Notes: generated by a model from the sequence alone, not told the origin. Shown: positions 24,408 through 35,984, counted from the first letter of the stretch. The stretch: DNA of 64,000 nucleotides from Staphylococcus aureus (GCF_001027105.1 NZ_CP011526.1:1488001-1552000); one strand, 5' to 3'. Translations and numbers: made by a program.

Positions 24408-25718
24408 TTAATTTCTCTTTCGAGCTATAATATGAATTGGTGTACCTTCAAAACCAAAAGCGGCACGGATTTGATTCTCTAAATAGCGTTTATAAGAAAA
24501 ATGCATTAATTCTACATCATTAACAAATACAACAAATGTCGGTGGTTCTATAGCAACTTGTGTTGCATAAAAGACATTCAAACGTCTACCTTTGTCTGTT
24601 GGTGTAGGGTTCATGGAAATTGCATCAGTAACAACTTCATTTAAAGTTGAACTTTGAACACGTTTTTTATGGTTTTCACTTGCTTCATTGATGTAAGGGA
24701 ATAATGTACGTAATCTTGTGCGTTCTTTAGCAGACACAAAAGCAATTTGTGCATAATCTAAAAATTGGAATTCTTTACGTACTTCATCTTCAAATTTCTT
24801 CATCGTTTTACTATCTTTTTCCACAGTATCCCATTTATTTACGACAATCACGACTGCTTTACCTTGTTCATGTGCATATCCTGCAACACGTTTATCTTGT
24901 TCAATGATGCCTTGTTCTGCATCTATGACCACTAAAACAACATTTGAACGTTCAATCGCTTTTAAAGCTCTTAATACTGAATATTTCTCAGTTGATTCAT
25001 ATACTTTTCCTTTTTTACGCATACCAGCAGTATCGATTAAAACATAATCTTGTCCATCATAACTATACTCTGTATCAATAGCGTCTCTCGTTGTCCCTGC
25101 AACATTAGAAACGATAACGCGATCTTCACCTAAAATAGCATTTACTAAACTTGATTTACCTACGTTTGGTCGTCCAATAATGGATAGTCGAATTGTATCT
25201 TCATCATAAGGATCTTCTTCCTCTTCACCAAAATGAGAAACAACTGCATCTAACAAGTCACCAAGACCTAAACCATGTGACCCTGATATCGGATACGGTT
25301 CACCAAATCCTAATGAATAGAAATCATACACGTCTGTACGCATTTCCATATTATCTACTTTGTTAACCGCTAATACGACCGGTTTTTTAGATTTGTATAA
25401 AATTTGAGCGACCATTTCATCGCTTTGTGTCAATCCTTCACGCACGTTAACCATAAAAATAATAACATCCGCTTCATCTATGGCGATTTCTGCCTGCGCT
25501 CTAATTTGTGTTTGGAATGGTGCATCACCAATTTCAATACCACCTGTATCAATAATATTGAAATCATGTGTTAACCATTCACCTGAAGAATAAATACGAT
25601 CTCGTGTTACACCTGGCGTGTCTTCCACAATCGAAACACGTTCTCCAACTATTCTATTAAAAATTGTAGATTTACCTACATTAGGCCTACCTACAATAGC
25701 TACTATAGGTTTAGTCAT
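24408..25718 (-). CDS. der: Ribosome-assembly GTPase Der (EngA)
   Basis: Essential GTPase for 50S maturation with two tandem G domains. G1 motifs [12 protein letters not shown] near residue 9 and [12 protein letters not shown] near 180, two DTxG switches and two NKxD motifs (AVNKVDN and VVNKWDT) are present, followed by the C-terminal KH-like domain. 436 residues, family length. Confidence 0.97.
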
Positions 25719-25885
25719 AAGCTAACTTCCTCTCTTTCTTATATCTTTTTAATAATATCACATGAGACTGTGTATTCAAAATGAGTTTATTACTGTAATG
25801 ATAAAAATCAGCACTTAAAACTTTATCTTTTTAAACACTTAGTTAAATTTGTCCACGTTATCATTCCGAGTATATTTTGTTACAT

Positions 25886-25921
25886 AAAAATACTCCACAT
25901 GCAATCATAAACATGTGGAGT
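25886..25921 (-). terminator. Terminator of rpsA
   Basis: ACTCCACATG (25892-25901) and CATGTGGAGT (25912-25921) form a perfect 10-bp stem; on the minus strand A plus five T follow. Confidence 0.92.
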
Positions 25922-25939
25922 TGACTATTAAATATTAAA

Positions 25940-27115
25940 TTATAGTTTAAGATTTTTAAGTTTATCACCAATCATATCGCCAATTGTTGGATTATCTTCT
26001 TCTTCGTTTTCTAAGTACGCCTTAGTCGTAGAAGGATCACTTTCAACAACATCTTCGTTTGGTAATGTTGCTTTAATAGATAGTGATACTCTTTCATTCT
26101 CTTCATCAATACCTAATATTTTAACATTTACTTGTTGACCAGGTTCTAACACTTCACCTGGCGTACCAATGTGTTTGTGTGCAATTTCAGAAATATGTAC
26201 AAGTCCTTGTACACCTGGTGCAATTTCAACAAATGCACCAAAGTTTGCCAATCTTACTACGACACCTTCAATGACATCATTTTCGTGGAATTGACCTTTA
26301 ATATTTTCGAAAGGTGTTGGTAACGTATCTTTGATTGATAATGAAATACGTTCTGTATCTCTATCAATAGATTTAATTTTAACTTTAACATCTTGACCAA
26401 TTGAAACTACTTCTTCTGGTGTTTGAACATGTTCGTGAGAAAGTTCAGATACATGCACTAAACCATCAACACCGCCAATGTCTATAAATGCACCAAATTG
26501 AGTTAAACGCGCTACTTTACCATCAATAACATCGCCTTCATTTAAAGATTGTAATAATTGATCTTTTTTAGCATCGTTTTCTTCTTGTTCAACTGCTTTA
26601 CGGCTTAAAATGACTCTATTATTTTCAGGATCCAATTCTTCAACTTTAATACGAATTGTTTGTCCATCAAACACAGAGAAATCCTCAATGAAGTCTGTTG
26701 AAATTAGTGAAGCCGGAACAAAACCTCTTTGTCCTACATCAACAACCAAACCACCTTTAACTACTTCTGTTACTTTCGCTTCGATGATTTCATTATTATC
26801 TAATTTTTCTTGTAAATAACTATAAGACTTCTCAGTTTCAAGTTGTCTTCTAGATAAGATGTAAGCTCCAGTTTCATTTTCTTCATCAAACTCAACTTTA
26901 GTGACATATGCTTCAACTTCGTCGCCCTCTTTTACAACTTCACTTGGGCTATCAATATGATGCGTAGATAGTTGACTAATAGGAATAATCCCATTAAATT
27001 TACCACCGTTGATATGAACAACAACTTGCTTGTCTTCAACTTGTTGTACCTCGCCAGTGACTTTGTCACCTTCTTTAATATCGTTAATCATTGATTCATT
27101 GAATTCTTCAGTCAT
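25940..27115 (-). CDS. rpsA: 30S ribosomal protein S1 (short, four-domain form)
   Basis: Four S1 RNA-binding domains can be followed (about residues 13-85, 100-165, 190-258 and 275-345), the last two nearly parallel (GAFVDIGG/ GAFIDIGGVDGLVHVSELSHEH and GAFVEIAPGVQGLVHISEIAHKH). The short Firmicute form lacks the two N-terminal domains that bind the ribosome in E. coli. Start at 27115, 8 bases after AAGGAGG, giving 391 residues. It is flanked by a terminator and a long upstream gap, so it is probably monocistronic. Confidence 0.94.
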   Translation of the reverse strand: MTEEFNESMINDIKEGDKVTGEVQQVEDKQVVVHINGGKFNGIIPISQLSTHHIDSPSEVVKEGDEVEAYVTKVEFDEENETGAYILSRRQLETEKSYSYLQEKLDNNEIIEAKVTEVVKGGLVVDVGQRGFVPASLISTDFIEDFSVFDGQTIRIKVEELDPENNRVILSRKAVEQEENDAKKDQLLQSLNEGDVIDGKVARLTQFGAFIDIGGVDGLVHVSELSHEHVQTPEEVVSIGQDVKVKIKSIDRDTERISLSIKDTLPTPFENIKGQFHENDVIEGVVVRLANFGAFVEIAPGVQGLVHISEIAHKHIGTPGEVLEPGQQVNVKILGIDEENERVSLSIKATLPNEDVVESDPSTTKAYLENEEEDNPTIGDMIGDKLKNLKL

Positions 27116-27691
27116 CTTGTTTGCCTCCTTATACACTACATATTTATAACATCTTATAAACTGACAGAATTGTCAAGAAATTCTACCTCGATTACATTTT
27201 GCGAAATAGTCATATACATAAATATGTCACTTTATCATATTCAAGTCGTCATATCGATAAATATTTATTACAACCATTTTTGTATCAAAGTAATACAGTT
27301 TGCTATGTTTATACATATTTTTTGTATAAAAATTAGCATAGCTTACTATTTTGTTTTATAAGTCTGTCATTTCATTGTTCTCTACAAGATATATTATAGT
27401 AAAATTTTATACTTTTATAAAACAAAAAGCCACGCAAATAAGCAACTTTTACATTTGAATAGTAAGAAGACCGTATATAGTGCATCTTTCTCGAATTATT
27501 ACATAGGACATTTTTTGTGACTAAATCAGCTTCTTTTGCAATATTTAGATTTGTAACACTCATTTTCTTACCATTTGTAAAATGCTTTATGAATGTAATG
27601 AATTATTTTTGGAATTCTAATAATTCACCTTTATTATTTCTTTTTACTTTTTGAAAAACTTACACAATTCACTGACGCATTAACTTTTACC
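27116..27691. other. Long leader/intergenic region upstream of rpsA
   Basis: About 570 bases without a convincing gene. It contains a stem made of GCTATG-TTTATAC (27302-27314) and GTATAAA-GCATAGC (27324-27330, 27336-27342), interrupted by a 5-base bulge. A 63-codon frame on the minus strand (27372-27563) exists but has no clear ribosome site and an unremarkable sequence; I leave it as unproven. A long rpsA leader or a small RNA would fit. Confidence 0.45.
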
Positions 27692-27742
27692 AAAAATAAA
27701 AAGGCAACTTTCATTCATCATTGAATAAAAATCACCTTTTAA
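27692..27742 (-). terminator. Terminator of cmk
   Basis: An approximately 19-bp stem between 27698 and 27741, with its mismatches mostly G-U pairs in the minus-strand RNA, and followed there by TTTTTATTTTT. It starts some 85 bases after the cmk stop. Confidence 0.7.
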
Positions 27743-27826
27743 TTTGAGTAAATCATTATCAGCACATTCATTTTGTATATGCGTTAAGCGTTGCACATTA
27801 CAAATAGATAGTTATGACTTATTAGA

Positions 27827-28489
<663 letters not shown>

Positions 28490-28562
28490 TCATTTCCCTT
28501 CCTTGTCGTTTTATGAATAATATTTTATCATAATTAGGTAAATTAAATATAGGAGGAAATAT

Positions 28563-29531
28563 ATGAAACATCTACTTGTTATTCATACTGGTGGCACCAT
28601 TAGTATGTCACAAGACCAATCTAATAAAGTAGTAACAAATGATATCAACCCTATTTCAATGCATCAAGATGTCATAAATCAATATGCACAAATAGATGAA
28701 TTAAATCCTTTTAATGTACCATCACCTCATATGACAATCCAACATGTTAAACAATTAAAGGATATTATTTTAGAAGCAGTAACAAATAAATATTATGATG
28801 GTTTCGTTATCACGCATGGTACCGATACGTTAGAAGAAACTGCCTTTTTACTTGATTTAATATTAGGTATCGAGCAACCTGTTGTTATTACTGGCGCAAT
28901 GCGCTCGTCTAATGAAATTGGTTCTGACGGATTATATAATTATATTTCCGCTATTCGCGTTGCCTCTGATGAAAAGGCCCGTCATAAAGGCGTGATGGTT
29001 GTATTTAATGATGAAATTCATACGGCGCGTAATGTTACCAAAACACATACGTCTAATACAAACACATTTCAAAGTCCAAATCATGGTCCGCTAGGTGTAT
29101 TGACAAAGGATCGTGTGCAATTCCATCATATGCCATATCGCCAACAAGCATTGGAAAATGTCAATGACAAACTAAATGTACCATTAGTAAAAGCATATAT
29201 GGGTATGCCAGGTGACATTTTTAGTTTTTATAGTCGAGAAGGTATCGATGGTATGGTTATTGAAGCGTTAGGACAAGGCAACATACCTCCAAGCGCATTA
29301 GAAGGCATTCAACAATTAGTATCTTTAAATATACCTATTGTGCTAGTTTCACGTTCCTTTAATGGTATTGTGAGTCCAACTTACGCATACGATGGTGGTG
29401 GTTACCAACTCGCACAACAAGGTTTTATTTTTTCTAACGGCTTGAATGGTCCAAAAGCAAGATTAAAATTATTAGTCGCGTTAAGCAACAATTTAGATAA
29501 AGCTGAAATCAAATCATATTTTGAATTATAA
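28563..29531 (+). CDS. ansA: L-asparaginase (type I, cytosolic)
   Basis: Hydrolyses asparagine to aspartate and ammonia. The first catalytic Thr is in HTGGTISM near residue 11, the second in HGTDTLEETAFLL near residue 90 with the Asp-Lys partners of the family. No signal peptide, so cytosolic type. Start preceded by AGGAGG. The only plus-strand gene in the stretch from the pbp2 end to fer. Confidence 0.93.
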   Translation: MKHLLVIHTGGTISMSQDQSNKVVTNDINPISMHQDVINQYAQIDELNPFNVPSPHMTIQHVKQLKDIILEAVTNKYYDGFVITHGTDTLEETAFLLDLILGIEQPVVITGAMRSSNEIGSDGLYNYISAIRVASDEKARHKGVMVVFNDEIHTARNVTKTHTSNTNTFQSPNHGPLGVLTKDRVQFHHMPYRQQALENVNDKLNVPLVKAYMGMPGDIFSFYSREGIDGMVIEALGQGNIPPSALEGIQQLVSLNIPIVLVSRSFNGIVSPTYAYDGGGYQLAQQGFIFSNGLNGPKARLKLLVALSNNLDKAEIKSYFEL

Positions 29532-29547
29532 TGAATACGTAACATAA

Positions 29548-29641
29548 AAAGGTCTATGTACAATCAATAGTCATCAACCTCATTTGACATATCATGAATG
29601 TCAGTCGTTGTAAAACTAAGTTATTTAGTACATAGACCTTT
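29548..29641. terminator. Bidirectional terminator between ansA and bdr
   Basis: AAAGGTCTATGTAC (29548-29561) is matched by GTACATAGACCTTT (29628-29641): a perfect 14-bp stem enclosing about 66 bases that themselves hold a GACAT/ATGTC hairpin. T-runs are present on both sides, so it can end both convergent genes. Confidence 0.8.
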
Positions 29642-29645
29642 ATTT

Positions 29646-30632
29646 TTATGATTCTAAGGGCGTTTGTTTCTTAGCTAGCATGCTTTGAGCAATAATGCCC
29701 CCGTGGAATTTACCATTTTCAATAAAAATGGTATTCGCATCGTTCCCTGCAGCAATTACACCTGCAATATAGCAATTTTCGATATTTGTTTCGTATGTTT
29801 CTTTATTATACATAGGCGCTGTTCCAAATTCATTTGTATTAATTTGAATGCCTACAGATTTTAAAAATTCATAATCGGGATGATAACCAATCATCGCAAA
29901 TACATAATCATTGTGTATCGTTTTACTTTCACCATTTACTTCATAAGTCACAGTATCTTCAGTTATTTGGGTAACATTAGCATTAAATTCCATGTCAATT
30001 TTTTCATGATTTACTAATGCTGTGAAATTTGGAAGTATCCACGGTTTAATTGAAGGCGAATAATCTCCACCACGATATAGAACCGTCACGTTAGCACCAG
30101 CTTTTTCCAACTCCAAAGCAGCATCGATAGCCGAATTCTTACCACCGATAATTACAACATCTTGATCAAAATACGGATGTGCCTCTTTAAAATAATGGAA
30201 CACTTTAGGTAAATCCGCACCTTCAACTTCTAATGTATTATGCTGACCATAATAGCCTGTCGCGATTGTTAAAAATCGACATTCATAAACATCTTTCGTC
30301 GTAGTAATAGTAAATTTATTATTCATTTTTTTAACAGTTAATACTTCTTCAAATGCATTTACTTTTAATTGATGATGTTTTACAACTTCTCGGTAATAAA
30401 CTAGCGCTTGATTACGTCTTGGTTTACTTTCTTCAACGATAAACGGTACGTCCCCAATACTTAATTTATCACTTGATGAGAAAAATGTTTGGTGAGTAGG
30501 ATAATTGTAGATTGATTCAACGACATTACCCTTTTCAATAATTAAGGTATCAATACCTTTTCTTTTTTGTTCAATAGCCGCACTTAATCCGCATGGCCCT
30601 CCACCAATTATGATACTTTCAACTTTTTGCAT
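29646..30632 (-). CDS. bdr: Bacillithiol disulfide reductase (YpdA/Bdr)
   Basis: FAD/NADPH flavoprotein that reduces bacillithiol disulfide. The FAD-binding IIIGGGPCGLSAAIEQKRKG opens the protein, with the conserved Cys after GGGP; a second dinucleotide-binding motif (DVVIIGGKNSAIDAALELEKAG) lies near residue 165. The CxxC of thioredoxin reductases is absent, which separates it from that family. Start at 30632, 8 bases after AAAGGAGG (328 residues); the 47 codons upstream are an in-frame extension without function. Functionally paired with bshA in this window. Confidence 0.92.
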   Translation of the reverse strand: MQKVESIIIGGGPCGLSAAIEQKRKGIDTLIIEKGNVVESIYNYPTHQTFFSSSDKLSIGDVPFIVEESKPRRNQALVYYREVVKHHQLKVNAFEEVLTVKKMNNKFTITTTKDVYECRFLTIATGYYGQHNTLEVEGADLPKVFHYFKEAHPYFDQDVVIIGGKNSAIDAALELEKAGANVTVLYRGGDYSPSIKPWILPNFTALVNHEKIDMEFNANVTQITEDTVTYEVNGESKTIHNDYVFAMIGYHPDYEFLKSVGIQINTNEFGTAPMYNKETYETNIENCYIAGVIAAGNDANTIFIENGKFHGGIIAQSMLAKKQTPLES

Positions 30633-30922
30633 TGTTTCGGCCTCCTTTAATCCCAAACTATTATAACAGTTCAGTGATTGATGCGCTAAGTCTGTGCTTG
30701 AAGATTTATGATATATTTTTGACAATTTGTTTAATGTGCATAGAGAATTGTTAGCTACGGAGTTGAATAACACTACAATTTAATATGTTGATTTATTTTT
30801 TATTCTTCCTCGTTAAATTTGTTGATTGTGGTGTTTTATCTTTTTGATGACTATTTAAAAAGTTAAATTGATATGCCAATATTCGAGACAAGACCTTGTT
30901 AAATAACAAACTTTGAAAAATG
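30633..30922. other. Intergenic region upstream of bdr
   Basis: AT-rich, no gene; holds the bdr promoter and the 3' flank of ebpS, whose terminator is at 30923-31010. Confidence 0.5.
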
Positions 30923-31010
30923 AAAAAACCGCTACATACTTATAAGCGCAATTTAAGTTCTCCAAAATATTTAGAGATACTTATAATATGCACGTTTGTA
31001 TATAGCAGTT
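30923..31010 (-). terminator. Terminator-like long hairpin after ebpS
   Basis: AACCGCTACATA (30927-30938) pairs with TATATAGCAGTT (30999-31010), complete with two G-U pairs in the minus-strand RNA, and six T follow. The 60-base loop carries two copies of ACTTATAA. Confidence 0.65.
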
Positions 31011-31033
31011 CAGTTACAATTTATATAGTTATA

Positions 31034-32494
31034 TTATGGAATAACGATTTGTTGACCGTTTCTAATATTGTTACCACTTAAACCATTGGCACGTCTAATT
31101 TTTTCAACATTTTCCGGTGAACCTGAACCGTAGTATTGAATTGCGATACGGTATAAGTTTTCTTGACCATTCACTGTATGTCTTTGGCCACCACCTTGAC
31201 GTTGTTGTTGCTGTTGTTGATTTTGATTAGCTTGTTGTTGATTTTGATTATTTTGTGCTTGATTGTTCGCTTGATTAGCGTTGTTTTGATCATTATCAGA
31301 TTCATCTTTAGTCGCTTTGTCTTGATCCTCTTTTGATTTATCACTGTCTGTAGATTTTGATTTATCTTTAGAAGCGTCTTTAGATGTGTCTTTGTCTTTA
31401 CTTTCATCAGCATTATTTTTATTTGTATTCGCGATTTTATTTTCTTTTGTACCATTATTATGATTGTTTAATGCCATGCCTCCAAATATCGCTAATGCAC
31501 CGATAATTAGTACAGCTGCAATTAATGGTAACAATACTTTGGCCATGCCACCTTTTTTACGTTCTTTATCTCTGTCATGATTGTCATGTTCATCATGGTT
31601 TTGGCTTGCATTATTAGAGGCATGTGGTTTTGAAGCGGCAGAAGCACTTTTACTTGCTGCGCCTCCAGCCAAACCTGCTGTTCCAGCACCGATCGCTGCA
31701 CCTTTTTTGCCATTATGATGATCTTTAGACTTATCTTGAGACGCTTTATCCTCAGTCGAGTTATTCGCCTTGCCAGAATTACTTTTGTTTTGAGCGTCAT
31801 TTGAATGTTTCTTAGCTTTAGAAGCAGCCATTGCACCAGCTGCACCTGCAACACCTGCTGTTCCAGCACCAATAGCTGCTGCTTTTTTACCATTATGATG
31901 TTCTTTAGGTTCATCTTGATCTTGTTTTACAGAATCATTATCATGTTCATTTTTTGATGTTTCTGATTGGTTAGCACCTGTTGTAAAATATGGTTTAGGT
32001 TGCTGAGATTGTTCAGCTTCACTCTTATCAGAAACTGTTGAATGCTCAGTGTTATTTTCTGCATTTTTAATAGTATCGTGTTTATCATTGTCTTCGATTG
32101 GTTCTGGATGTGATTTATCCATTGCAAAAGCATTCTTATTATAATATTCCTCTTCATGTTGAGGTGTACTGTCTTGATGGCTAGGTTCTTGACTTTCAGT
32201 ACTGTGTGATGATTCGACTTGACGATCATCTATTGTGCCAGCCTCATTTTGAACATTGTCTTCAGATGTTTGTGATTCATTGTGAACTTGTTTATTATGA
32301 TTCGTTGCTAAATCACGGCGTCTTTTTCTTCTTTGGGCATTTCTTGGCGGAAACTGTTGCTCCGTATTCTCTATTGTATCCTGATGTTCTAATTCTGATT
32401 GGTCTTTTTCAACATCTTCCGTATGGTCTTGATGTGAATTTGTGTCTATCGATTGACGATTTTTTTCAAAGTCATCTTTAAAATTATTAGACAT
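31034..32494 (-). CDS. ebpS: Elastin-binding protein EbpS, LysM surface protein
   Basis: Cell-surface protein of 486 residues from the ATG at 32494. The N-terminal 300 residues are very hydrophilic and low in complexity (Asp, Glu, His, Gln, Asn). They include two copies of a block beginning [15 protein letters not shown] (about residues 198-225 and 262-285), glycine/alanine-rich. One strong membrane helix ([20 protein letters not shown], about 320-340) follows, then a Lys/Asp/Ser and Asn/Gln-rich linker, and a C-terminal LysM peptidoglycan-binding domain ([18 protein letters not shown] onward). S. aureus EbpS is known to bind elastin through its N-terminal part. B. subtilis YpbE occupies the equivalent place. 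Confidence 0.94.
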   Translation of the reverse strand: MSNNFKDDFEKNRQSIDTNSHQDHTEDVEKDQSELEHQDTIENTEQQFPPRNAQRRKRRRDLATNHNKQVHNESQTSEDNVQNEAGTIDDRQVESSHSTESQEPSHQDSTPQHEEEYYNKNAFAMDKSHPEPIEDNDKHDTIKNAENNTEHSTVSDKSEAEQSQQPKPYFTTGANQSETSKNEHDNDSVKQDQDEPKEHHNGKKAAAIGAGTAGVAGAAGAMAASKAKKHSNDAQNKSNSGKANNSTEDKASQDKSKDHHNGKKGAAIGAGTAGLAGGAASKSASAASKPHASNNASQNHDEHDNHDRDKERKKGGMAKVLLPLIAAVLIIGALAIFGGMALNNHNNGTKENKIANTNKNNADESKDKDTSKDASKDKSKSTDSDKSKEDQDKATKDESDNDQNNANQANNQAQNNQNQQQANQNQQQQQQRQGGGQRHTVNGQENLYRIAIQYYGSGSPENVEKIRRANGLSGNNIRNGQQIVIP

Positions 32495-32646
32495 AGCCAT
32501 CTTCCTTTCTATTCTATTACAATGATTTTACATAAAATATACCCACATGACATATGTTTATGTATATTTTTCAAAATTATTTCAATCATTTTTCAATTGT
32601 GTATACACTAATTATAGCTTGTCAATTTTCTTTTAGTAAAGTAATA

Positions 32647-34026
32647 CTATCTGAGAAATAAATTTTGCAACTTTTCATCAAATCCAATACTTCTAATTAC
32701 CTTCTTCTTATTTAAAATTGCGATATCAGTTATATTAGAATCATTGTCACAACATCGATCTTGTGCCGGTGGATATTCACCGAAAAATTCTAATAAATAC
32801 TTCCGTCTACATTGATCCAATTTGCAATAGCCAATCATGCGAAAGAATCCTAATTGCTTTCGTTTAAATGATTGCTTAAATATCTGTTTCAAGGCGCCGA
32901 TACTATAGAATGATTGCAACGTTGTCAAAACGGCTTGTTTATCGGGAGCTAAAAATTCTCCTATTTCGAAATTTTGTACATCTTCTTCTGTTATCATATC
33001 TGCAAATAATAACGTTTCTAAAATATATTTATCGTCCGGTTGGAATAAACTAATTGCCTGACTTAGTTCACCATCGCGACCCGCACGGCCAATTTCTTGA
33101 ATGTAGTTAGAAGGACTTGTTGAAAGATGAAAGTGAATGATTGTGCGAATATCTTTTTTATTAATTCCCATACCAAAAGCACTCGTTGCGACTATAATCG
33201 GAATATCATTATTTAAAAATTGTTGTTGAACTGTGTGTCGCTCTTGATAATTCATATCACCATGATAAATACCTGTAAGAAAACCTGAATCATAAATAAG
33301 TTGCGCTAAATTCAGACACATCTTTTTCGATGAGACATAAATAATCGTTGGTCCCGACTGTTGTAGAAACGGCAGCAACCATTCAATTTTATCTTCATCA
33401 TCATGAAAATTAAGATGCTTAAAGCTTATATTTGGGCGATTCATTGTAGTTTTAATAACATTGAATTGAATCGCTAACATTTCCGTCAAATCATCTTGTA
33501 AATGCGGTGGTGCAGTTGCTGTCAATGCTAAGACAACCGCTTCTTTAAAATGCTTTGTTACTTTTCCTATTAGAGCATAATGTGGTCTGAAATCATATCC
33601 CCATTCAGATAGGCAATGTGCTTCATCTAGAACAATCATGCCAAAGTCTATCATAGATATTAATTTAAAATTTGACGGTTGCAGGAGAAATTCTGGACTT
33701 AGAAAGATGAAGCGGCTATGTCGTAAACATTTAATATTATGCTTTTTCTCAATTTCATCCATACCAGAGTGAATACATGTTACACGTTTTTCTCCATTTA
33801 TTTTCAACTGCATAACTTGGTCATCCATTAAAGATATTAACGGTGAGATAATTAATGTCGGCTTACCTGATAAATACGTAGGTATTTGATAACACAAACT
33901 CTTTCCACTTCCAGTTGGAAGTATACCTAGAGTGTGTTGTTGAGACATTATACTTTCTATAATTTCCTGTTGTCCCGGTTTAAAACTCTCGAATCCAAAT
34001 TTGTTTCGTAAAATATCATGCAACAT
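32647..34026 (-). CDS. recQ: RecQ-family DNA helicase (short, RecS-like)
   Basis: ATP-dependent 3'-5' helicase. Motif I GILPTGSGKSLCYQIP, DEAH box VLDEAHCLSEWGYDFRPHY with the RecQ aromatic loop, motif III ALTATAPP and motif VI QEIGRAGRDG are all visible. The C-terminal zinc region has cysteines in YCKLDQCRR and DRCCD. There is no HRDC domain; the 459 residues match B. subtilis RecS, whose gene is likewise next to ypbB. Overlaps ypbB by 11 bases. Confidence 0.93.
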   Translation of the reverse strand: MLHDILRNKFGFESFKPGQQEIIESIMSQQHTLGILPTGSGKSLCYQIPTYLSGKPTLIISPLISLMDDQVMQLKINGEKRVTCIHSGMDEIEKKHNIKCLRHSRFIFLSPEFLLQPSNFKLISMIDFGMIVLDEAHCLSEWGYDFRPHYALIGKVTKHFKEAVVLALTATAPPHLQDDLTEMLAIQFNVIKTTMNRPNISFKHLNFHDDEDKIEWLLPFLQQSGPTIIYVSSKKMCLNLAQLIYDSGFLTGIYHGDMNYQERHTVQQQFLNNDIPIIVATSAFGMGINKKDIRTIIHFHLSTSPSNYIQEIGRAGRDGELSQAISLFQPDDKYILETLLFADMITEEDVQNFEIGEFLAPDKQAVLTTLQSFYSIGALKQIFKQSFKRKQLGFFRMIGYCKLDQCRRKYLLEFFGEYPPAQDRCCDNDSNITDIAILNKKKVIRSIGFDEKLQNLFLR

Positions 34027-34969
34027 TCAGATCACCTCTTTCAAATCCAACGATTAATACTTTTAATTGAAAATATGATAACGTGTCAAATTGTTCTTTG
34101 TAAAATTTTAATCGTTCGCCACGATGCTGTTGATAAAAATTCAAAAACTGGAGTTGATCTTCTAGTTCAACATAATCATCGTAATTAGACATGTAACCTT
34201 TGATTAAGATTTCAAGTACATGATCTTCGATAGTATTGATTTTAACTTGTTGTTGAGCCGCTATATCTTCCATCGTGAATTGTTCAAGCAATTTTGTATA
34301 AGTAATATAAGTTTGATTTAATAATGTAGGTTTCATTATTATTTTTGATAAAATAGTATATTCTCCACTTTCTAATTCAAACATCATTGTCACTAAATTA
34401 TTCATTTCGTATTCAAACAATTGCTGTTGAGATAGCTTTTCTATTAAACTAACTTGCTGTCTCGTATACATTGGTTCATCATAGCCTTGCAAATAATAAT
34501 GTAAGTAACATGGCCCTTTTAAAGTTATTGCTTTAAACAAGTTATGTAGTTCATTTTCAAAATCAATTTGTAATTGGTTTTCTTTAATGTAGTTATAGAC
34601 AATCTTTACAGTTTCTTGTATCTTATTATTTTGAGAGATTGGTACAAAATGAAAAACATGTTGTTTGGTATTAGACATGGTTTGCACTAATAGTTGAATT
34701 GCTTGAAATGTTTGCCCCATGCTTTCAAATGTATATCTAGGATGCAACATGATTTCCATTTCAGCATTAAATTCATTGATTTTTTCTAAAAATAGCTCAA
34801 AAGACGGATATTTTAATAGTGGTAAACTGTGATATAATGACAACTGTTGTTGACTACAAGCGTCAAAAAAGGTTTGGTGAGATTTCTTACCAACTAAGAT
34901 ATTGTAAATACTTTTATTTGTTTTATAGTTAAATGTTTGTTGTAATGCTGTTTTTATAATGTGTTGCAA
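34016..34969 (-). CDS. ypbB: YpbB-like helix-turn-helix domain protein
   Basis: 317 residues, mostly helical, no signal peptide. The C-terminal third (about 225-275, TMEDIAAQQQVKINTIEDHVLEIL) reads as a helix-turn-helix of the type found at the C-terminus of RecQ helicases, and the gene overlaps recQ, so the two may form a functional unit. Start is TTG at 34969, six bases after GAGGG. Divergent from fer. Confidence 0.82.
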   Translation of the reverse strand: MQHIIKTALQQTFNYKTNKSIYNILVGKKSHQTFFDACSQQQLSLYHSLPLLKYPSFELFLEKINEFNAEMEIMLHPRYTFESMGQTFQAIQLLVQTMSNTKQHVFHFVPISQNNKIQETVKIVYNYIKENQLQIDFENELHNLFKAITLKGPCYLHYYLQGYDEPMYTRQQVSLIEKLSQQQLFEYEMNNLVTMMFELESGEYTILSKIIMKPTLLNQTYITYTKLLEQFTMEDIAAQQQVKINTIEDHVLEILIKGYMSNYDDYVELEDQLQFLNFYQQHRGERLKFYKEQFDTLSYFQLKVLIVGFERGDLNVA

Positions 34970-35025
34970 ATTTAACCCTCACTCTGTAAAACGGATAATT
35001 TGAAAATAAAAATGATGCTGTCTAA

Positions 35026-35325
<300 letters not shown>

Positions 35326-35352
35326 TTGATTTTTTAGACAAATGTTCTATAG

Positions 35353-35396
35353 AAAAAGCAGGCAAGCTATCGTTTATTGATAGTCACCTGCTTTTT
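35353..35396. terminator. Bidirectional terminator between fer and ribU
   Basis: AAAAAGCAGG (35353-35362) and CCTGCTTTTT (35387-35396) form the outer stem, CTATC/GATAG an inner one. T-runs on both strands fit the convergent genes. Confidence 0.92.
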
Positions 35397-35430
35397 ATTA
35401 TTATGTGTATATTATTTTGCTTTAATTTGA

Positions 35431-35976
35431 TTAAATTCTTTTCAAGAAATTCGCAAGCCTTCTATATAGTAAAATAAATACAATAGAAATAACGATACCT
35501 TTAATAATATTGAATGGTATAATTCCTGAAACAATGATTACTTTAAGATTATTTGCGATATCAGCTAAGTTAAATATCATACCGTACAAAGGTAATAGAA
35601 CGAAATAGTTCAAAATACTCAACACGATAGTCATAACGATTGTTGCAATGATTAATCCAGTAATCAAAGATTTTGTTGAACGTTTATTTTTATAGATGGC
35701 GTAAGCAGTTAATAAGAAACTTGCGCCTGCTAAAAAGTTAGCAAATGGTCCAACTGGATCGCCCATACTAAATAAGTAGTTCAATAAATTTTTAACCAGT
35801 GCAACTACGATACCGGCAACTGGTCCAAACGTAAATGTAGCTAGTAGTGACGGTACATCACTAAAATCTAAAGTTAAGTATGGTGGCAAAAATGGTATAG
35901 GAAACTTGATAAAAGTTAACACAAACGCAATCGCGCTCAACATACTTATTGTGATAAGACGTTTATTTTGTTGCAT
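35431..35976 (-). CDS. ribU: Riboflavin transporter RibU (ECF S component)
   Basis: Membrane protein of 181 residues with five or six helices, the substrate-binding subunit of an energy-coupling factor importer for riboflavin. The N-terminal helix (LITISMLSAIAFVLTFIKFPIPFLPPYLTLD region) and the LTLDFSDVPSLLATFTFGP stretch are characteristic. The start is the ATG at 35976, 9-10 bases after AAGGAG; the earlier in-frame ATG at 36000 has no site. The FMN riboswitch upstream confirms the substrate class. ECF ATPase and T subunits are not in the window. Confidence 0.93.
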   Translation of the reverse strand: MQQNKRLITISMLSAIAFVLTFIKFPIPFLPPYLTLDFSDVPSLLATFTFGPVAGIVVALVKNLLNYLFSMGDPVGPFANFLAGASFLLTAYAIYKNKRSTKSLITGLIIATIVMTIVLSILNYFVLLPLYGMIFNLADIANNLKVIIVSGIIPFNIIKGIVISIVFILLYRRLANFLKRI

Positions 35977-35984
35977 ATTCAATT

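Noticed and set aside
27372..27563. 63-codon minus-strand frame upstream of rpsA
   Set aside because: No clear ribosome site and no recognisable or biased protein sequence; kept only as a note in the intergenic entry.
31171..31914. Lys/Asn/Ile-rich frames on the same strand inside ebpS
   Set aside because: They are frame-shifted readings of the low-complexity EbpS coding sequence and have no start signals.
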